Position numbers and translations under genes: made by a program
Notes under the pieces: model-generated
Told to the model about the DNA's origin: nothing
Database searches by the model: none
Seen by the model: the letters and a program-made list of their open reading frames with translations, nothing else
Assembly: GCF_013620795.1 (NCBI RefSeq)
Contig: NZ_LGLW01000008.1
Coordinates: forward strand, 1-64,000
Direction: 5' to 3'
Origin: Pseudomonas sp. Q2-TVG4-2
GTDB lineage: Bacteria; Pseudomonadota; Gammaproteobacteria; Pseudomonadales; Pseudomonadaceae
DNA length: 64,000 nucleotides
Part shown: one piece after another, positions 46,676 through 58,223 of the stretch
Numbering within the stretch: the stretch's first letter is position 1
Layout of the letters: each line of letters starts with the position of its first letter

Positions 46676-46684
46676 CACGGCCAA

Positions 46685-47638
46685 CTAACGATACAACGAA
46701 ACCTGGTTGCGACCGGCAGACTTCGACTGATAAAGGGCAGTGTCGGCCCGCTCGATGAGTTGTGCATAACCACTGGTGGGTTGGCTTAGGTCGGCAATGC
46801 CGAGACTGACGGTAAAACGAATAGCCTGCCCGTCATGGACGACCTCGTGCGCTTCGATAGATTGGCGCAGCCTCTCGGCGAATGTAACCGCACCCTCGCT
46901 TTCCGTATCCGGCAGCAACACGACGAACTCCTCGCCGCCATAACGGCCCGCGATGTCGGCATCGCGCATACTTTGGCGTATGAGTTCGGCGGTCTGCTGG
47001 ATCACGGCATCGCCCGCCTGATGACCGTAGCTGTCGTTGATCTTCTTGAAGTGATCTATATCGAACATCACCAGCGCCGCGTTGCGGTCGTAACGACGGT
47101 GCCGGGCATAATCCTGACGCAACATTTCCTCCCAATGGCCTCGGTTGAACAGCCCCGTCAGGCGATCCGTGCTGGACAGCCGTTGCAGCTCCTGATTCGC
47201 CGCCTGCAGCTGAAGGCGATTGGTGGCCACATCGGTCACGTCGTAGATGATCAAACAGATCTGCTCGATGCCGCCACTGAGCCCTTTCAATGGCATTAGC
47301 GTGGTGTTCTGGTACATGAAATCTTCCAGCCCTGTGATCGGCTGGTAATTCTTGAAACGCAACAAGTAGGGGCGCTGCTCCCAGATGGTGAACGATGGCG
47401 TGCCCAGCGTCGCGACGCTTTCCACCTTACGCCGGAACCAGTGCTCGTCTACTTCAGGGAACAGCTCGAAAAAGGATTTCGCTCGCACATCGTCGGGCAA
47501 CCGCCCGGAGCGGTTTTCCATGAAGGTGTTCCACACATTGATGCGGTATTCGCGATCGAGCACCACCACACCGACGTCGATGCTCTGGACGATTGCCAGC
47601 AGCCAGTGAAGTTCGCTCAGATTGATCGAGTCGGACAT
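46685..47638 (-). CDS. PAS-GGDEF diguanylate cyclase
   Basis: A 317-residue soluble enzyme that makes cyclic di-GMP. A PAS domain (~residues 8-130: IVQSIDVGVVVLDREYRINVW) is linked by a helix to a GGDEF domain with the active-site motif GGEEF (234-238). An RxxD inhibitory site (225-228) lies exactly five residues before it, so the enzyme should be feedback-inhibited by its product. It begins two bases after the stop of the CheY-CheC gene upstream, so the two are translated from one message and probably work in one pathway. Confidence 0.93.
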   Translation of the reverse strand: MSDSINLSELHWLLAIVQSIDVGVVVLDREYRINVWNTFMENRSGRLPDDVRAKSFFELFPEVDEHWFRRKVESVATLGTPSFTIWEQRPYLLRFKNYQPITGLEDFMYQNTTLMPLKGLSGGIEQICLIIYDVTDVATNRLQLQAANQELQRLSSTDRLTGLFNRGHWEEMLRQDYARHRRYDRNAALVMFDIDHFKKINDSYGHQAGDAVIQQTAELIRQSMRDADIAGRYGGEEFVVLLPDTESEGAVTFAERLRQSIEAHEVVHDGQAIRFTVSLGIADLSQPTSGYAQLIERADTALYQSKSAGRNQVSLYR

Positions 47639-47640
47639 GC

Positions 47641-48624
47641 TCAGCTCATCAGGTGGGCGAGTTTGCGAGACAGCAGCTCAACCGAGTCTTCGGTGAACAG
47701 CAACAATAAATCGAAATGAACATCGTGCCCCTCCAGGCTGTAGCTGATCTCCACCGCGAGCGTATTCTTCCAACGCTGGCGGTTGAGCCGGATAAGCTCG
47801 TCGATCGAAGCATGCTGACCAAGCAACTGCGGATGCCCCTGAGAGAAAACCACATCGATCTGGTCGGCGATACCGCTGAGGCACGCACTGATCAGCAGAC
47901 TCGACAAATCGAGTAGCATTTCAAGCTCAAGGTAGTCGTCGGCGCGCATCAGACGCGCCATATCTGCCACTTCCGAATCGTGAAAGATCAGCAGCGCCTC
48001 GCCGGCAATACCACCGCCGATATACCCCTGGCAAACCGCAGTCAACTTATCGCCTTGGGCCACATCGGCAAGTGCCATGTGCAACTCACCGACCTCAAGG
48101 ATGTTCACGCTGGGAATGGGCAACTGAACGAAAACCCCGAGCACTTTTGCAAGCAGCGCCGCCGCACGACCCATCGCGACATTCACCACCTCGCGAAAGG
48201 TGTCGCGAAAAGGGATGGCTCCCGCTTTTCTCTCACCGAGTACCGGCAATTCATCTCCGACCACCCCGAGTCCAGCCAGGGTTTGTTGCAGATGCACCGG
48301 ATCGGCTGGTTTGCGAATGAATGCCTGCGCACCCAGCTCCAGCACGCGGCGTACAGCCTCTTCTTGGACATCCGCCGAGATGACCACGACTTTGCAATCG
48401 AGATGTTCGTCGCGGAGCGCGGCAAGCACCTGATAGCCGTCCATATCGGGCATGGTCAGATCGAGCAAGAGGACATCAATGCTGCCTGCACGAACCTTAT
48501 CCAGCGCCTCACGACCGCTTGCCGCTTGCGAGATATCCAACGGCCAAGCAGCAGGCAGCGCACGCAGCAATTGCTTGCGCGCCAGGCTCGAATCATCGCA
48601 AATCAACAGGGAAACGGCAGACAT
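47641..48624 (-). CDS. CheY-like receiver fused to CheC-type phosphatase domain
   Basis: A 327-residue protein. The receiver (1-~120) has the acidic pocket Asp10-Asp11, the phosphoacceptor Asp55 (LLLDLTMPDMDG) and the later Lys (RKPAD). A CheC/CheX-type domain follows (~150-327), with FREVVNVAMGRAAALLAK and DLSSLLISACLSGIADQIDV. The first segment resembles the E-N(x)GN phosphatase motif of CheC only loosely. Such fusions can act as self-limiting response regulators. It is co-transcribed with the GGDEF gene, suggesting control of cyclic di-GMP. The leader has unusual nested hairpins at 48629-48682. Confidence 0.88.
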   Translation of the reverse strand: MSAVSLLICDDSSLARKQLLRALPAAWPLDISQAASGREALDKVRAGSIDVLLLDLTMPDMDGYQVLAALRDEHLDCKVVVISADVQEEAVRRVLELGAQAFIRKPADPVHLQQTLAGLGVVGDELPVLGERKAGAIPFRDTFREVVNVAMGRAAALLAKVLGVFVQLPIPSVNILEVGELHMALADVAQGDKLTAVCQGYIGGGIAGEALLIFHDSEVADMARLMRADDYLELEMLLDLSSLLISACLSGIADQIDVVFSQGHPQLLGQHASIDELIRLNRQRWKNTLAVEISYSLEGHDVHFDLLLLFTEDSVELLSRKLAHLMS

Positions 48625-48628
48625 GCAG

Positions 48629-48682
48629 CGCTCGCTCAGCTAGCCAGGTCTCGGGGACCTGGACAGCTTATCTCAGCGAGCG
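48629..48682 (-). promoter_or_regulatory. Nested hairpins in the CheY-CheC leader
   Basis: An outer stem CGCTCGCT (48629-48636) with AGCGAGCG (48675-48682) encloses an inner stem CCAGGTC (48644-48650) with GACCTGG (48656-48662). It lies directly before the ATG at 48624 on the transcribed strand and would hide the ribosome site. I see no known riboswitch pattern. Confidence 0.5.
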
Positions 48683-48764
48683 AGCGCCGTGGTGGTGCTA
48701 TGAAAAGAATAGTGGCATTTTGCCCATGATTGGCTGAAACAGCCATCGCTTGGGCTGTTACAGC

Positions 48765-49349
48765 CTAGTAGTAGGCGTTATCCCGATTGGTGTGGTCGGT
48801 CACGTCACGCACCCCCTTGAGCTCGGGAATTCTTTCCAGCAGCGTTTTTTCGATACCTTCCTTGAGCGTGACGTCGGCCTGGCCACAGCCTTGGCAACCG
48901 CCACCGAACTGGAGCACCGCCACACCTTCATCGACTACATCGATCAGCGTGACCTGGCCACCGTGGCTGGCGAGCCCCGGGTTGATCTCGGTCTGCAGGT
49001 AGTAGTTGATACGCTCGTTCAGCGGGCTGTCCTCGTTGACCATCGGCACCTTGGCGTTCGGTGCCTTGATGGTCAACTGACCGCCCATGCGGTCGGTGGC
49101 GTAATCCACTAGCGCATCTTCCAGAAAGGGTTCGCTGACGCCATCGATCCACGCGGTAAAGCTCTTCAGTGCGATTGCGATGTCATCCGGCTTTTCTTCG
49201 CCAGGCTTGCAATAGGCGATGCAGGTTTCAGCGTAAGGCGTGCCGGGCTGAGTAATGAAGACCCGGATGCCGATGCCTGTGGTGTTCTGCTTTTCAAGCA
49301 GATCGGCCAGGTAATCGTGTGCAGCTTCGGTAATGGTAATGGCGCTCAT
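48765..49349 (-). CDS. nfuA: Fe-S biogenesis protein NfuA
   Basis: A 194-residue NfuA. The N-terminal degenerate A-type carrier domain ([18 protein letters not shown]) is followed by the Nfu domain with the cluster-binding [11 protein letters not shown] (~residue 148). It assembles and delivers [4Fe-4S] clusters, especially under oxidative stress and iron limitation. I chose the ATG at 49349, with GAGAGGAG upstream; an in-frame extension of 14 residues is unlikely. Upstream is an IscR-like dyad. Confidence 0.96.
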   Translation of the reverse strand: MSAITITEAAHDYLADLLEKQNTTGIGIRVFITQPGTPYAETCIAYCKPGEEKPDDIAIALKSFTAWIDGVSEPFLEDALVDYATDRMGGQLTIKAPNAKVPMVNEDSPLNERINYYLQTEINPGLASHGGQVTLIDVVDEGVAVLQFGGGCQGCGQADVTLKEGIEKTLLERIPELKGVRDVTDHTNRDNAYY

Positions 49350-49404
49350 GGGAACTCCTCTCAGACATGGAGGGCAGTGTACGCCAACCACCGCGCCGGA
49401 TAAA

Positions 49405-49429
49405 GTCCCAGTATTTTAGTAGGAGATAG
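49405..49429 (-). promoter_or_regulatory. Possible IscR-like site upstream of nfuA
   Basis: On the minus strand CTACTAAAATACTGGGAC resembles the centre of the type-1 IscR motif (GACTAAAATAGTC with purine/pyrimidine flanks). The match is partial, and the site is 55-80 bases before the nfuA ATG. Confidence 0.3.
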
Positions 49430-49570
49430 CAATATCGCGGTCTCGCTGATACAAGAGGAGGTTCAGTCTCGGCTGCCGCATCTCTGTACCGAGACCGTGA
49501 TCAGGCAGCACGCAGCCCGGGACCGCGTGACATCACTGCCTTTCTAACGCCTTCTGACGGCTTATTAACA

Positions 49571-49583
49571 TGAAGGGAATTCA
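49571..49583 (+). promoter_or_regulatory. MetR-like site upstream of metH
   Basis: TGAAGGGAATTCA fits the MetR consensus TGAA-N5-TTCA and lies 79 bases before the metH ATG. MetR activation of metH is established in enteric bacteria. The rest of the 49430-49661 region holds a GTCTCGG/CCGAGAC dyad (49466-49495) of unknown role and no gene. Confidence 0.5.
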
Positions 49584-49661
49584 TGCAAAGCGCACAGTGA
49601 TCAAAAAGCATGCAGCTTTGCTATCATTCCCCGTTCTCGCAATCAGCTTCAGGTAGTTCCC

Positions 49662-53354
<3,693 letters not shown>

Positions 53355-53439
53355 GACCAGGCATGGCCCTCGATACTTGTATAGGTATTGCGGGCCATAC
53401 AGACCTGCCAGCAATCCCCGCCCCTTACGCGAGCACACC

Positions 53440-53772
53440 ATGCCTACCGAAACCCGCTATCTGCTCGATGAACTCGAAACAGCCGACATGCTCGAAGTCG
53501 ATGGCCTGCATGCCTGGCAATTCACCCTCAACGACGAACTGCTCGATCGCGCCGAGGCAGCTGCGATCGCGGGTGAGCCATTCGCCAGCGACGATATCGT
53601 TGTCCGCATCGAGTCGATCGACGGCCGCGAGCGGCGCCATTGGACGTTCAGCTACAACAGCGTGATGGAAGCGCAGTATCTAGAAGACAAGCAGCACTGG
53701 GTCCTTGGGGGCTCCCCGCAGACACGTATCCGCTGCCTCGGGGCAACCAGCGCAAGCACTGATGGCGAGTGA
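53440..53772 (+). CDS. Small DUF5629-like protein
   Basis: A 110-residue acidic soluble protein with mixed alpha/beta character (ETADMLEVDGLHAWQFTLND). It occupies the place of a conserved Pseudomonas gene after metH, annotated DUF5629. No motif is visible and the function is unknown. The ATG at 53440 is chosen because upstream residues are low-complexity. It may be co-transcribed with metH (gap of 85 bases). Confidence 0.7.
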   Translation: MPTETRYLLDELETADMLEVDGLHAWQFTLNDELLDRAEAAAIAGEPFASDDIVVRIESIDGRERRHWTFSYNSVMEAQYLEDKQHWVLGGSPQTRIRCLGATSASTDGE

Positions 53773-53809
53773 TCGCGATTCGCACCCGCACCCGCACCCG
53801 CACCGCCAA

Positions 53810-54721
53810 TCATTCATGTTTCGCGCCACGCCGTAGCAGTAACGCGATGGCGAGCACCACCATCAAGCTACCCGGCAGCCAATGCCAACCGATTCGTTGT
53901 GGCTGGGACACGAACAGCAGCATCATCGATACGAAAGGAACCAGATAGCTATAAGCCGTGACTGCGCCTGGCGTCAGCACCGCCGTGGCTCGCTGCTGCA
54001 GAAAAAAGGTCATTCCGCTAGAGAACACGCCCAAGTAGATCACCAGCGCCACGTCACGCAGATCCATCCGCGCCAATGTGGCCGGTTGCTCCCAGATGAA
54101 CCCGAGCGTGGCGATCAGAATCGCGCCTATCAGCAGGCTCCAGAACGTGCGCAAGCCAGCCTGCGGCGCCAGTACACCACGATACAGTCCCCACTTGCTC
54201 AACACTGGGTACAGCGCGGAGGCGATGCAACCGAAGAAAAAAGCCAGTTCACCAACGCCAAACTTCAGTTCCGCGAGGTCTCCATTGTTTTCGGCTAGCG
54301 CCAGCCCCAGCGCTCCGAACGCGCCCAGCGCGAGGATCGCCAACAGCCGGCCTGCAGGCCGCTCGACACCCAAACCACGGCCGAGGCAGTAGGCCAGCAA
54401 AGGCACGCTGACGAACAGCGTAGCCATCGACAGTGCGCTGATGCGGTGCGCGGCCCAAAACATGGTTCCGAAGAAGCCCGCCAGGCTCAGGCCCATCAGC
54501 GCATATAGCAACAAGCCCGGAAAGCTCGGCCAGCGCTTGCTTTGGCGTAACACCAATGGCAGTAACGCCAGCGCGGCAATGCTGAAACGAAAGGCTGTCA
54601 GCAGCAGCGGCGGCAGTCCTTCGCTCATCAGCCCTACCGCGGGAAAGGACAAACCGACGAACAATGCCCACAGCAGCATGCCCAGGTGCGCACGAGTGAT
54701 GCCACGCTTCGCCTCAGTCAT
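53810..54721 (-). CDS. EamA-family (DMT) transporter
   Basis: A 303-residue inner-membrane exporter with ten helices in two EamA repeats (GMLLWALFVGLSFPAVGLM near residue 13; GELAFFFGCIASALYPVLSKWG near residue 160). The family exports amino acids, nucleotides or small metabolites. It overlaps the preceding MarR gene by eight bases, with GAGAAGGG before its ATG, so the two are translationally coupled and the regulator probably controls the exporter. The substrate is unknown. Confidence 0.9.
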   Translation of the reverse strand: MTEAKRGITRAHLGMLLWALFVGLSFPAVGLMSEGLPPLLLTAFRFSIAALALLPLVLRQSKRWPSFPGLLLYALMGLSLAGFFGTMFWAAHRISALSMATLFVSVPLLAYCLGRGLGVERPAGRLLAILALGAFGALGLALAENNGDLAELKFGVGELAFFFGCIASALYPVLSKWGLYRGVLAPQAGLRTFWSLLIGAILIATLGFIWEQPATLARMDLRDVALVIYLGVFSSGMTFFLQQRATAVLTPGAVTAYSYLVPFVSMMLLFVSQPQRIGWHWLPGSLMVVLAIALLLRRGAKHE

Positions 54722-55226
54722 CGCCCTTCTCCAGTGTCAGCAGCAGTGTGCGCAAACCATTCGCCAAGGCCTGTTTTTGTTGCTGATCGAGCGGCGCCTG
54801 CATGCGGTGCAGGGTTGCCAAGTACTCATCCAGACAGCCGAGCAACACGGTCTGCCCTTGGTCGCTGAGCCGTATCAGTAGGCTCCGGCGGTCGTCCGGA
54901 TTAGGAACGCGCTGGATCAGACCGGCTTCCTCCAGACGGTCGAGCCGATTGGTCATGGCGCCCGAACTGAGTACGGCGGCATGGCGCAAGGCATTCGGGG
55001 TTAGTCCTTGCGGTTGACCGCTGCGATAGAGGGTTGCCAGCAGATCGAACTCGCCATCATGCAGACCATGCTTGCGAAACACCGCAGCGATACGACGGTT
55101 CAGGTATTTTGAAAGCCGGTATACCCGCGTGAAAATCGCCATCGGCGATGCGTCGCCTTCGGGACGTACGTTGTGCCACTGAGCGAGCACACCGTCGACA
55201 TGGTCATCAGAGGCGGGTCTGCGCAT
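54714..55226 (-). CDS. MarR-family transcriptional regulator
   Basis: A 170-residue MarR protein with the winged HTH LTPNALRHAAVLSSGAMTNRLDRLEEAGLIQR and wing PDDRRSLLIRLSDQG (residues ~70-125), flanked by dimerisation helices. I chose the ATG at 55226, with GGAG seven bases upstream; a further in-frame ATG lies five codons earlier. A perfect dyad CTTTACGTAAAG lies just upstream, where it could repress its own transcript and the coupled EamA exporter. The ligand is unknown. Confidence 0.9.
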   Translation of the reverse strand: MRRPASDDHVDGVLAQWHNVRPEGDASPMAIFTRVYRLSKYLNRRIAAVFRKHGLHDGEFDLLATLYRSGQPQGLTPNALRHAAVLSSGAMTNRLDRLEEAGLIQRVPNPDDRRSLLIRLSDQGQTVLLGCLDEYLATLHRMQAPLDQQQKQALANGLRTLLLTLEKGDD

Positions 55227-55247
55227 GAATAGCTCCAGCAAAAGAAT

Positions 55248-55259
55248 CTTTACGTAAAG
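55248..55259. promoter_or_regulatory. Candidate MarR operator
   Basis: CTTTACGTAAAG, a perfect 12-base palindrome 22 bases before the MarR ATG. This is the size and position of a MarR-family autorepression site. Confidence 0.6.
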
Positions 55260-55358
55260 CTAAATAGATGCAATGCGAAAGGCAAGCGTTGACGCCGCTT
55301 GAGGATGGACAAGCCGACGGGTGACGCTCAGTCACTGAGCGCAACCGGATGCCGCGAG

Positions 55359-55661
55359 CTATCGCAGTTCGGAGGGGGAGTTGCGGACGATCTTGATTGA
55401 ATGCGTGAGCGCTGGCTTGCGCGTGACACTGATGGCCTTGCGCGTCACCGTGTCGATGGTGATGTTCCAGAATCCGGTATTTGGCACCTTGATCTTCGCT
55501 GGAAACTTGTCGAAAGCACCGCCGTGATAGGCATGACGACCGCCGTTCTTGAAGCTACGAAAATTTTTGTCGTTCATGAGACGGATATTGCAGGGCTGCG
55601 AACATTCGATGATCACAAAGTCGTCTTCGTTGAGGTGTTCGCGCTGGTGAATGAACTTCAT
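55359..55661 (-). CDS. DUF1883 domain protein
   Basis: A 100-residue protein whose first 75 residues match the DUF1883 fold (MKFIHQREHLNEDDFVIIEC, then NIRLMNDKNFRSFKNGGRHA, then FWNITID). DUF1883 occurs alone and fused to TIR-like domains; its function is unknown. I chose the ATG at 55661 after GGAG; the frame runs open upstream into the MFS promoter region. It is divergent from the MFS gene. Confidence 0.85.
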   Translation of the reverse strand: MKFIHQREHLNEDDFVIIECSQPCNIRLMNDKNFRSFKNGGRHAYHGGAFDKFPAKIKVPNTGFWNITIDTVTRKAISVTRKPALTHSIKIVRNSPSELR

Positions 55662-55819
55662 GTGCCGCTCCGGACCACGTTTCTGGCAAAGACGAAGATT
55701 ACCATGCACGCACTCGCGGCTGGGCGCGCCGAGCCTACTCTTCTTTGACACAATAGCCTGCACAGTCGGCTCTGACGCGTAAGGGCCACACTCACCCTGC
55801 TGATCAAGGATCCTTCTGC

Positions 55820-56968
55820 ATGCCTGCGGCGACCCTTTCCGTTGATGCCGCATCGCCCGTTGCCCGCCGCGCCACCCGCGTCGGTTTTTTCATGGCCGGG
55901 TTCGGCCTGTCTGTGTGGGCGCCGCTGGTCCCGTATGTGCGTGAGCGCATCGAGATGAGCGACGCGCTGTTCGGCACGCTGCTGCTATGCATCGGCATCG
56001 GCTCGTTGACCTGGATGCCGCTGTCCGGGTTATTCGTTACCCGCTGCGGCATTCGCCCGGTCGTGCTCTTCAGCATCGTGCTGTTGCTTTTCGCCCTGCT
56101 CGGAATGGCCCTCACCGAGTCGATCTGGGTTCTCGCTCTGGCGCTGTTCTGCTTCGGTGGCAGCCTCGGGGTTATCGATGTAGTGCTCAATATCCAGGGC
56201 GTGCTGATCGAGCGCGACACCGGCAAGCGGCACATGTCGAATTTCCATGGGATGTTCAGCCTGGGCTCGATCTGCGGCGCGCTGGCACTCACTGTCGCGC
56301 TGACTTCTGGCCTTGCTCCTGCAACCGGCACGCTGCTTATGATCGCCGTGATCGCATTGGCGAACTTCGCCGTGGCGTCCGGGTTTCTACGGGACAAGGC
56401 GCCAGCCGGCGGAGTCACCTTCATTCGTCCCACCAGCATGGTGCTGCTGGTCGGTGCCCTGTGTTTCGTGGTCTACCTGGCCGAAGGTGCGGTGCTTGAC
56501 TGGAGCGCCCTCTACCTCACCGAGTACAAGGCATTGGAAACCGCCAAGGGCGGACTGGGTTATGCAAGCTTCGCCCTGATGGTCACCATTGGCCGTTTCG
56601 CTGGGGCGCCGGTAGTAAACAGCCTGGGCACAGCGCGCGTGATCGGCTTCGGCGGACTGTTGGCCGGGATCGGCATCGGCTTGAGCATCGCCACCGAACA
56701 TTGGGCACTCGCCCTTCTCGGCTACGGTTTGTGCGGCCTTGGCTGCGCCAATGTCTCGCCAGTGTTGATCTCCTCGCTCAGTCGGCAGCAGGGCATGCCG
56801 GTACATCAGGCCATCACGGCAGCAACCACCATCGGTTTCGCTGGCGTTCTGGCCGGCCCGGCGGTAATTGGAGTGATTGCTCACTATGGTTCCCTGACCC
56901 TCGCCTTTGGCCTGCTTGCTGTGCTTTTGTTCGCACTCGCGCTGGGCAGTCGTCGCTTCAAGGAATGA
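55820..56968 (+). CDS. MFS transporter
   Basis: A 382-residue, twelve-helix major facilitator protein. The loop 2-3 motif is GIGSLTWMPLSGLFVTRCGIRP (~residue 58), and GRFAGAPVVNSLGTARV is its counterpart in the second half. It resembles the YbjJ-like/fucose-permease-like group that moves small metabolites. AAGGATCC lies before the ATG. It is transcribed alone. The substrate is unknown. Confidence 0.88.
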   Translation: MPAATLSVDAASPVARRATRVGFFMAGFGLSVWAPLVPYVRERIEMSDALFGTLLLCIGIGSLTWMPLSGLFVTRCGIRPVVLFSIVLLLFALLGMALTESIWVLALALFCFGGSLGVIDVVLNIQGVLIERDTGKRHMSNFHGMFSLGSICGALALTVALTSGLAPATGTLLMIAVIALANFAVASGFLRDKAPAGGVTFIRPTSMVLLVGALCFVVYLAEGAVLDWSALYLTEYKALETAKGGLGYASFALMVTIGRFAGAPVVNSLGTARVIGFGGLLAGIGIGLSIATEHWALALLGYGLCGLGCANVSPVLISSLSRQQGMPVHQAITAATTIGFAGVLAGPAVIGVIAHYGSLTLAFGLLAVLLFALALGSRRFKE

Positions 56969-57048
56969 GCTCGACAGGAGAGTACGGTAGCTGCTGGCTC
57001 CACCTCGCTACAGACCGGGTCTCGGTGTTTGGCTAGAATGCGCGCCCT

Positions 57049-58125
57049 ATGCGCATCCAAGACATTCATCAGCTGCTTGCCGAGATCGGCGCCAAGCCCG
57101 TCCATATTGGCCGGATCACGCGTGCCTGGCTCCAAGGCCAGGCGCTGGATGCCGGGACTCGGCATCAGAAAACAGAAGACTTTCTGCCAATGTCGGTGCG
57201 TAACGGCCTGCCTGCGATCGGCGAAGCCGTTGAGAGGCTGGTCCAGCTGCGCTCCGAACACCCCGGCGGCGATGGCTCCGTCCGCTTGCTGGTGGCGCTG
57301 GCGGACGGACAGATGGCTGAAAGCGTGCTCTTGCCTCGCGACGGTTTGTGCGTTTCGAGTCAGATCGGCTGCGCGGTCGGGTGCGTGTTCTGCATGACAG
57401 GCAAGAGCGGCCTGTTGCGTCAGCTTGGCAGCGCCGAGATCGTCGCCCAGGTTGCTCTCGCGAGGCGCTTCCGCCCGGTGAAGAAGGTGGTGTTCATGGG
57501 CATGGGTGAGCCGGCGCATAACCTCGATAACGTGCTCGAAGCCATCGATCTGCTGGCCACCGATGGCGGCATCGGCCACAAGAATCTGGTGTTCTCCACC
57601 GTTGGCGACCCGCGCGTGTTCGAGCGTTTGCCTCAGCAGAAGGTGCGACCCGCGCTGGCGCTATCGCTGCACAGTACCGATGCAGCGCTGCGTCGCGAGC
57701 TGCTTCCGCGGGCGCCCGCGTACGACCCTGCCGAATTGGTCGAGCTGGGCGAGGCCTATGCACGCCTGGTCGACTATCCGATCCAATATCAGTGGACGCT
57801 ACTCAAAGGCATCAACGACAGCCAGGACGAGATGGACGGCATCATCCGCCTGCTCAAGGGCAAGTTCGCGATCATGAACGTGATTCCCTACAACAGCCTC
57901 AACGATGACGAATTCCAACGCCCCGCCGCCGACCGCATCCACCAGATCATGCGCTACCTGCACCAGAACGGCGTGCTGACCAAGGTGCGCAATTCGGCCG
58001 GGCAGGATATAGATGGCGGTTGTGGACAGCTGCGCGCGCGCGCCGAGCGAGCCATCCGTACGCGCGGACGGCCGGCGGAATACCCCCTGCCAGAGCGCGC
58101 GACTGAACCTCCAAGCCGCCTTTAG
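57049..58125 (+). CDS. RlmN/Cfr-like radical SAM methyltransferase
   Basis: A 358-residue radical SAM protein of the RlmN/Cfr family, which methylates adenosine carbons in RNA. Its 4Fe-4S ligands are Cys108, Cys112 and Cys115 (GCAVGCVFCMTG). Both methyl-transfer cysteines of RlmN have counterparts: Cys101 (GLCVSSQ) and Cys325 (GGCGQL). The ending is a disordered Arg/Pro tail. Many Pseudomonas carry this gene in addition to a canonical rlmN elsewhere, so it is probably a divergent paralogue with its own RNA target. It starts at an ATG only 80 bases after the MFS gene, and no strong ribosome site is seen. Confidence 0.85.
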   Translation: MRIQDIHQLLAEIGAKPVHIGRITRAWLQGQALDAGTRHQKTEDFLPMSVRNGLPAIGEAVERLVQLRSEHPGGDGSVRLLVALADGQMAESVLLPRDGLCVSSQIGCAVGCVFCMTGKSGLLRQLGSAEIVAQVALARRFRPVKKVVFMGMGEPAHNLDNVLEAIDLLATDGGIGHKNLVFSTVGDPRVFERLPQQKVRPALALSLHSTDAALRRELLPRAPAYDPAELVELGEAYARLVDYPIQYQWTLLKGINDSQDEMDGIIRLLKGKFAIMNVIPYNSLNDDEFQRPAADRIHQIMRYLHQNGVLTKVRNSAGQDIDGGCGQLRARAERAIRTRGRPAEYPLPERATEPPSRL

Positions 58126-58223
58126 TGTCGTAGCGCATTGCCCGCTCAAAGTCTGGGCGGGCATCAGCCCCCCCGCGCAACCGGCCACCATCGCAGCCTG
58201 ATTCAGGCTCGCTCGAGAACAGC

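Noticed and set aside
49466..49495. GTCTCGG/CCGAGAC dyad as a cobalamin or SAM riboswitch for metH
   Set aside because: A simple stem only; none of the conserved riboswitch core elements (such as a B12 box) are visible.
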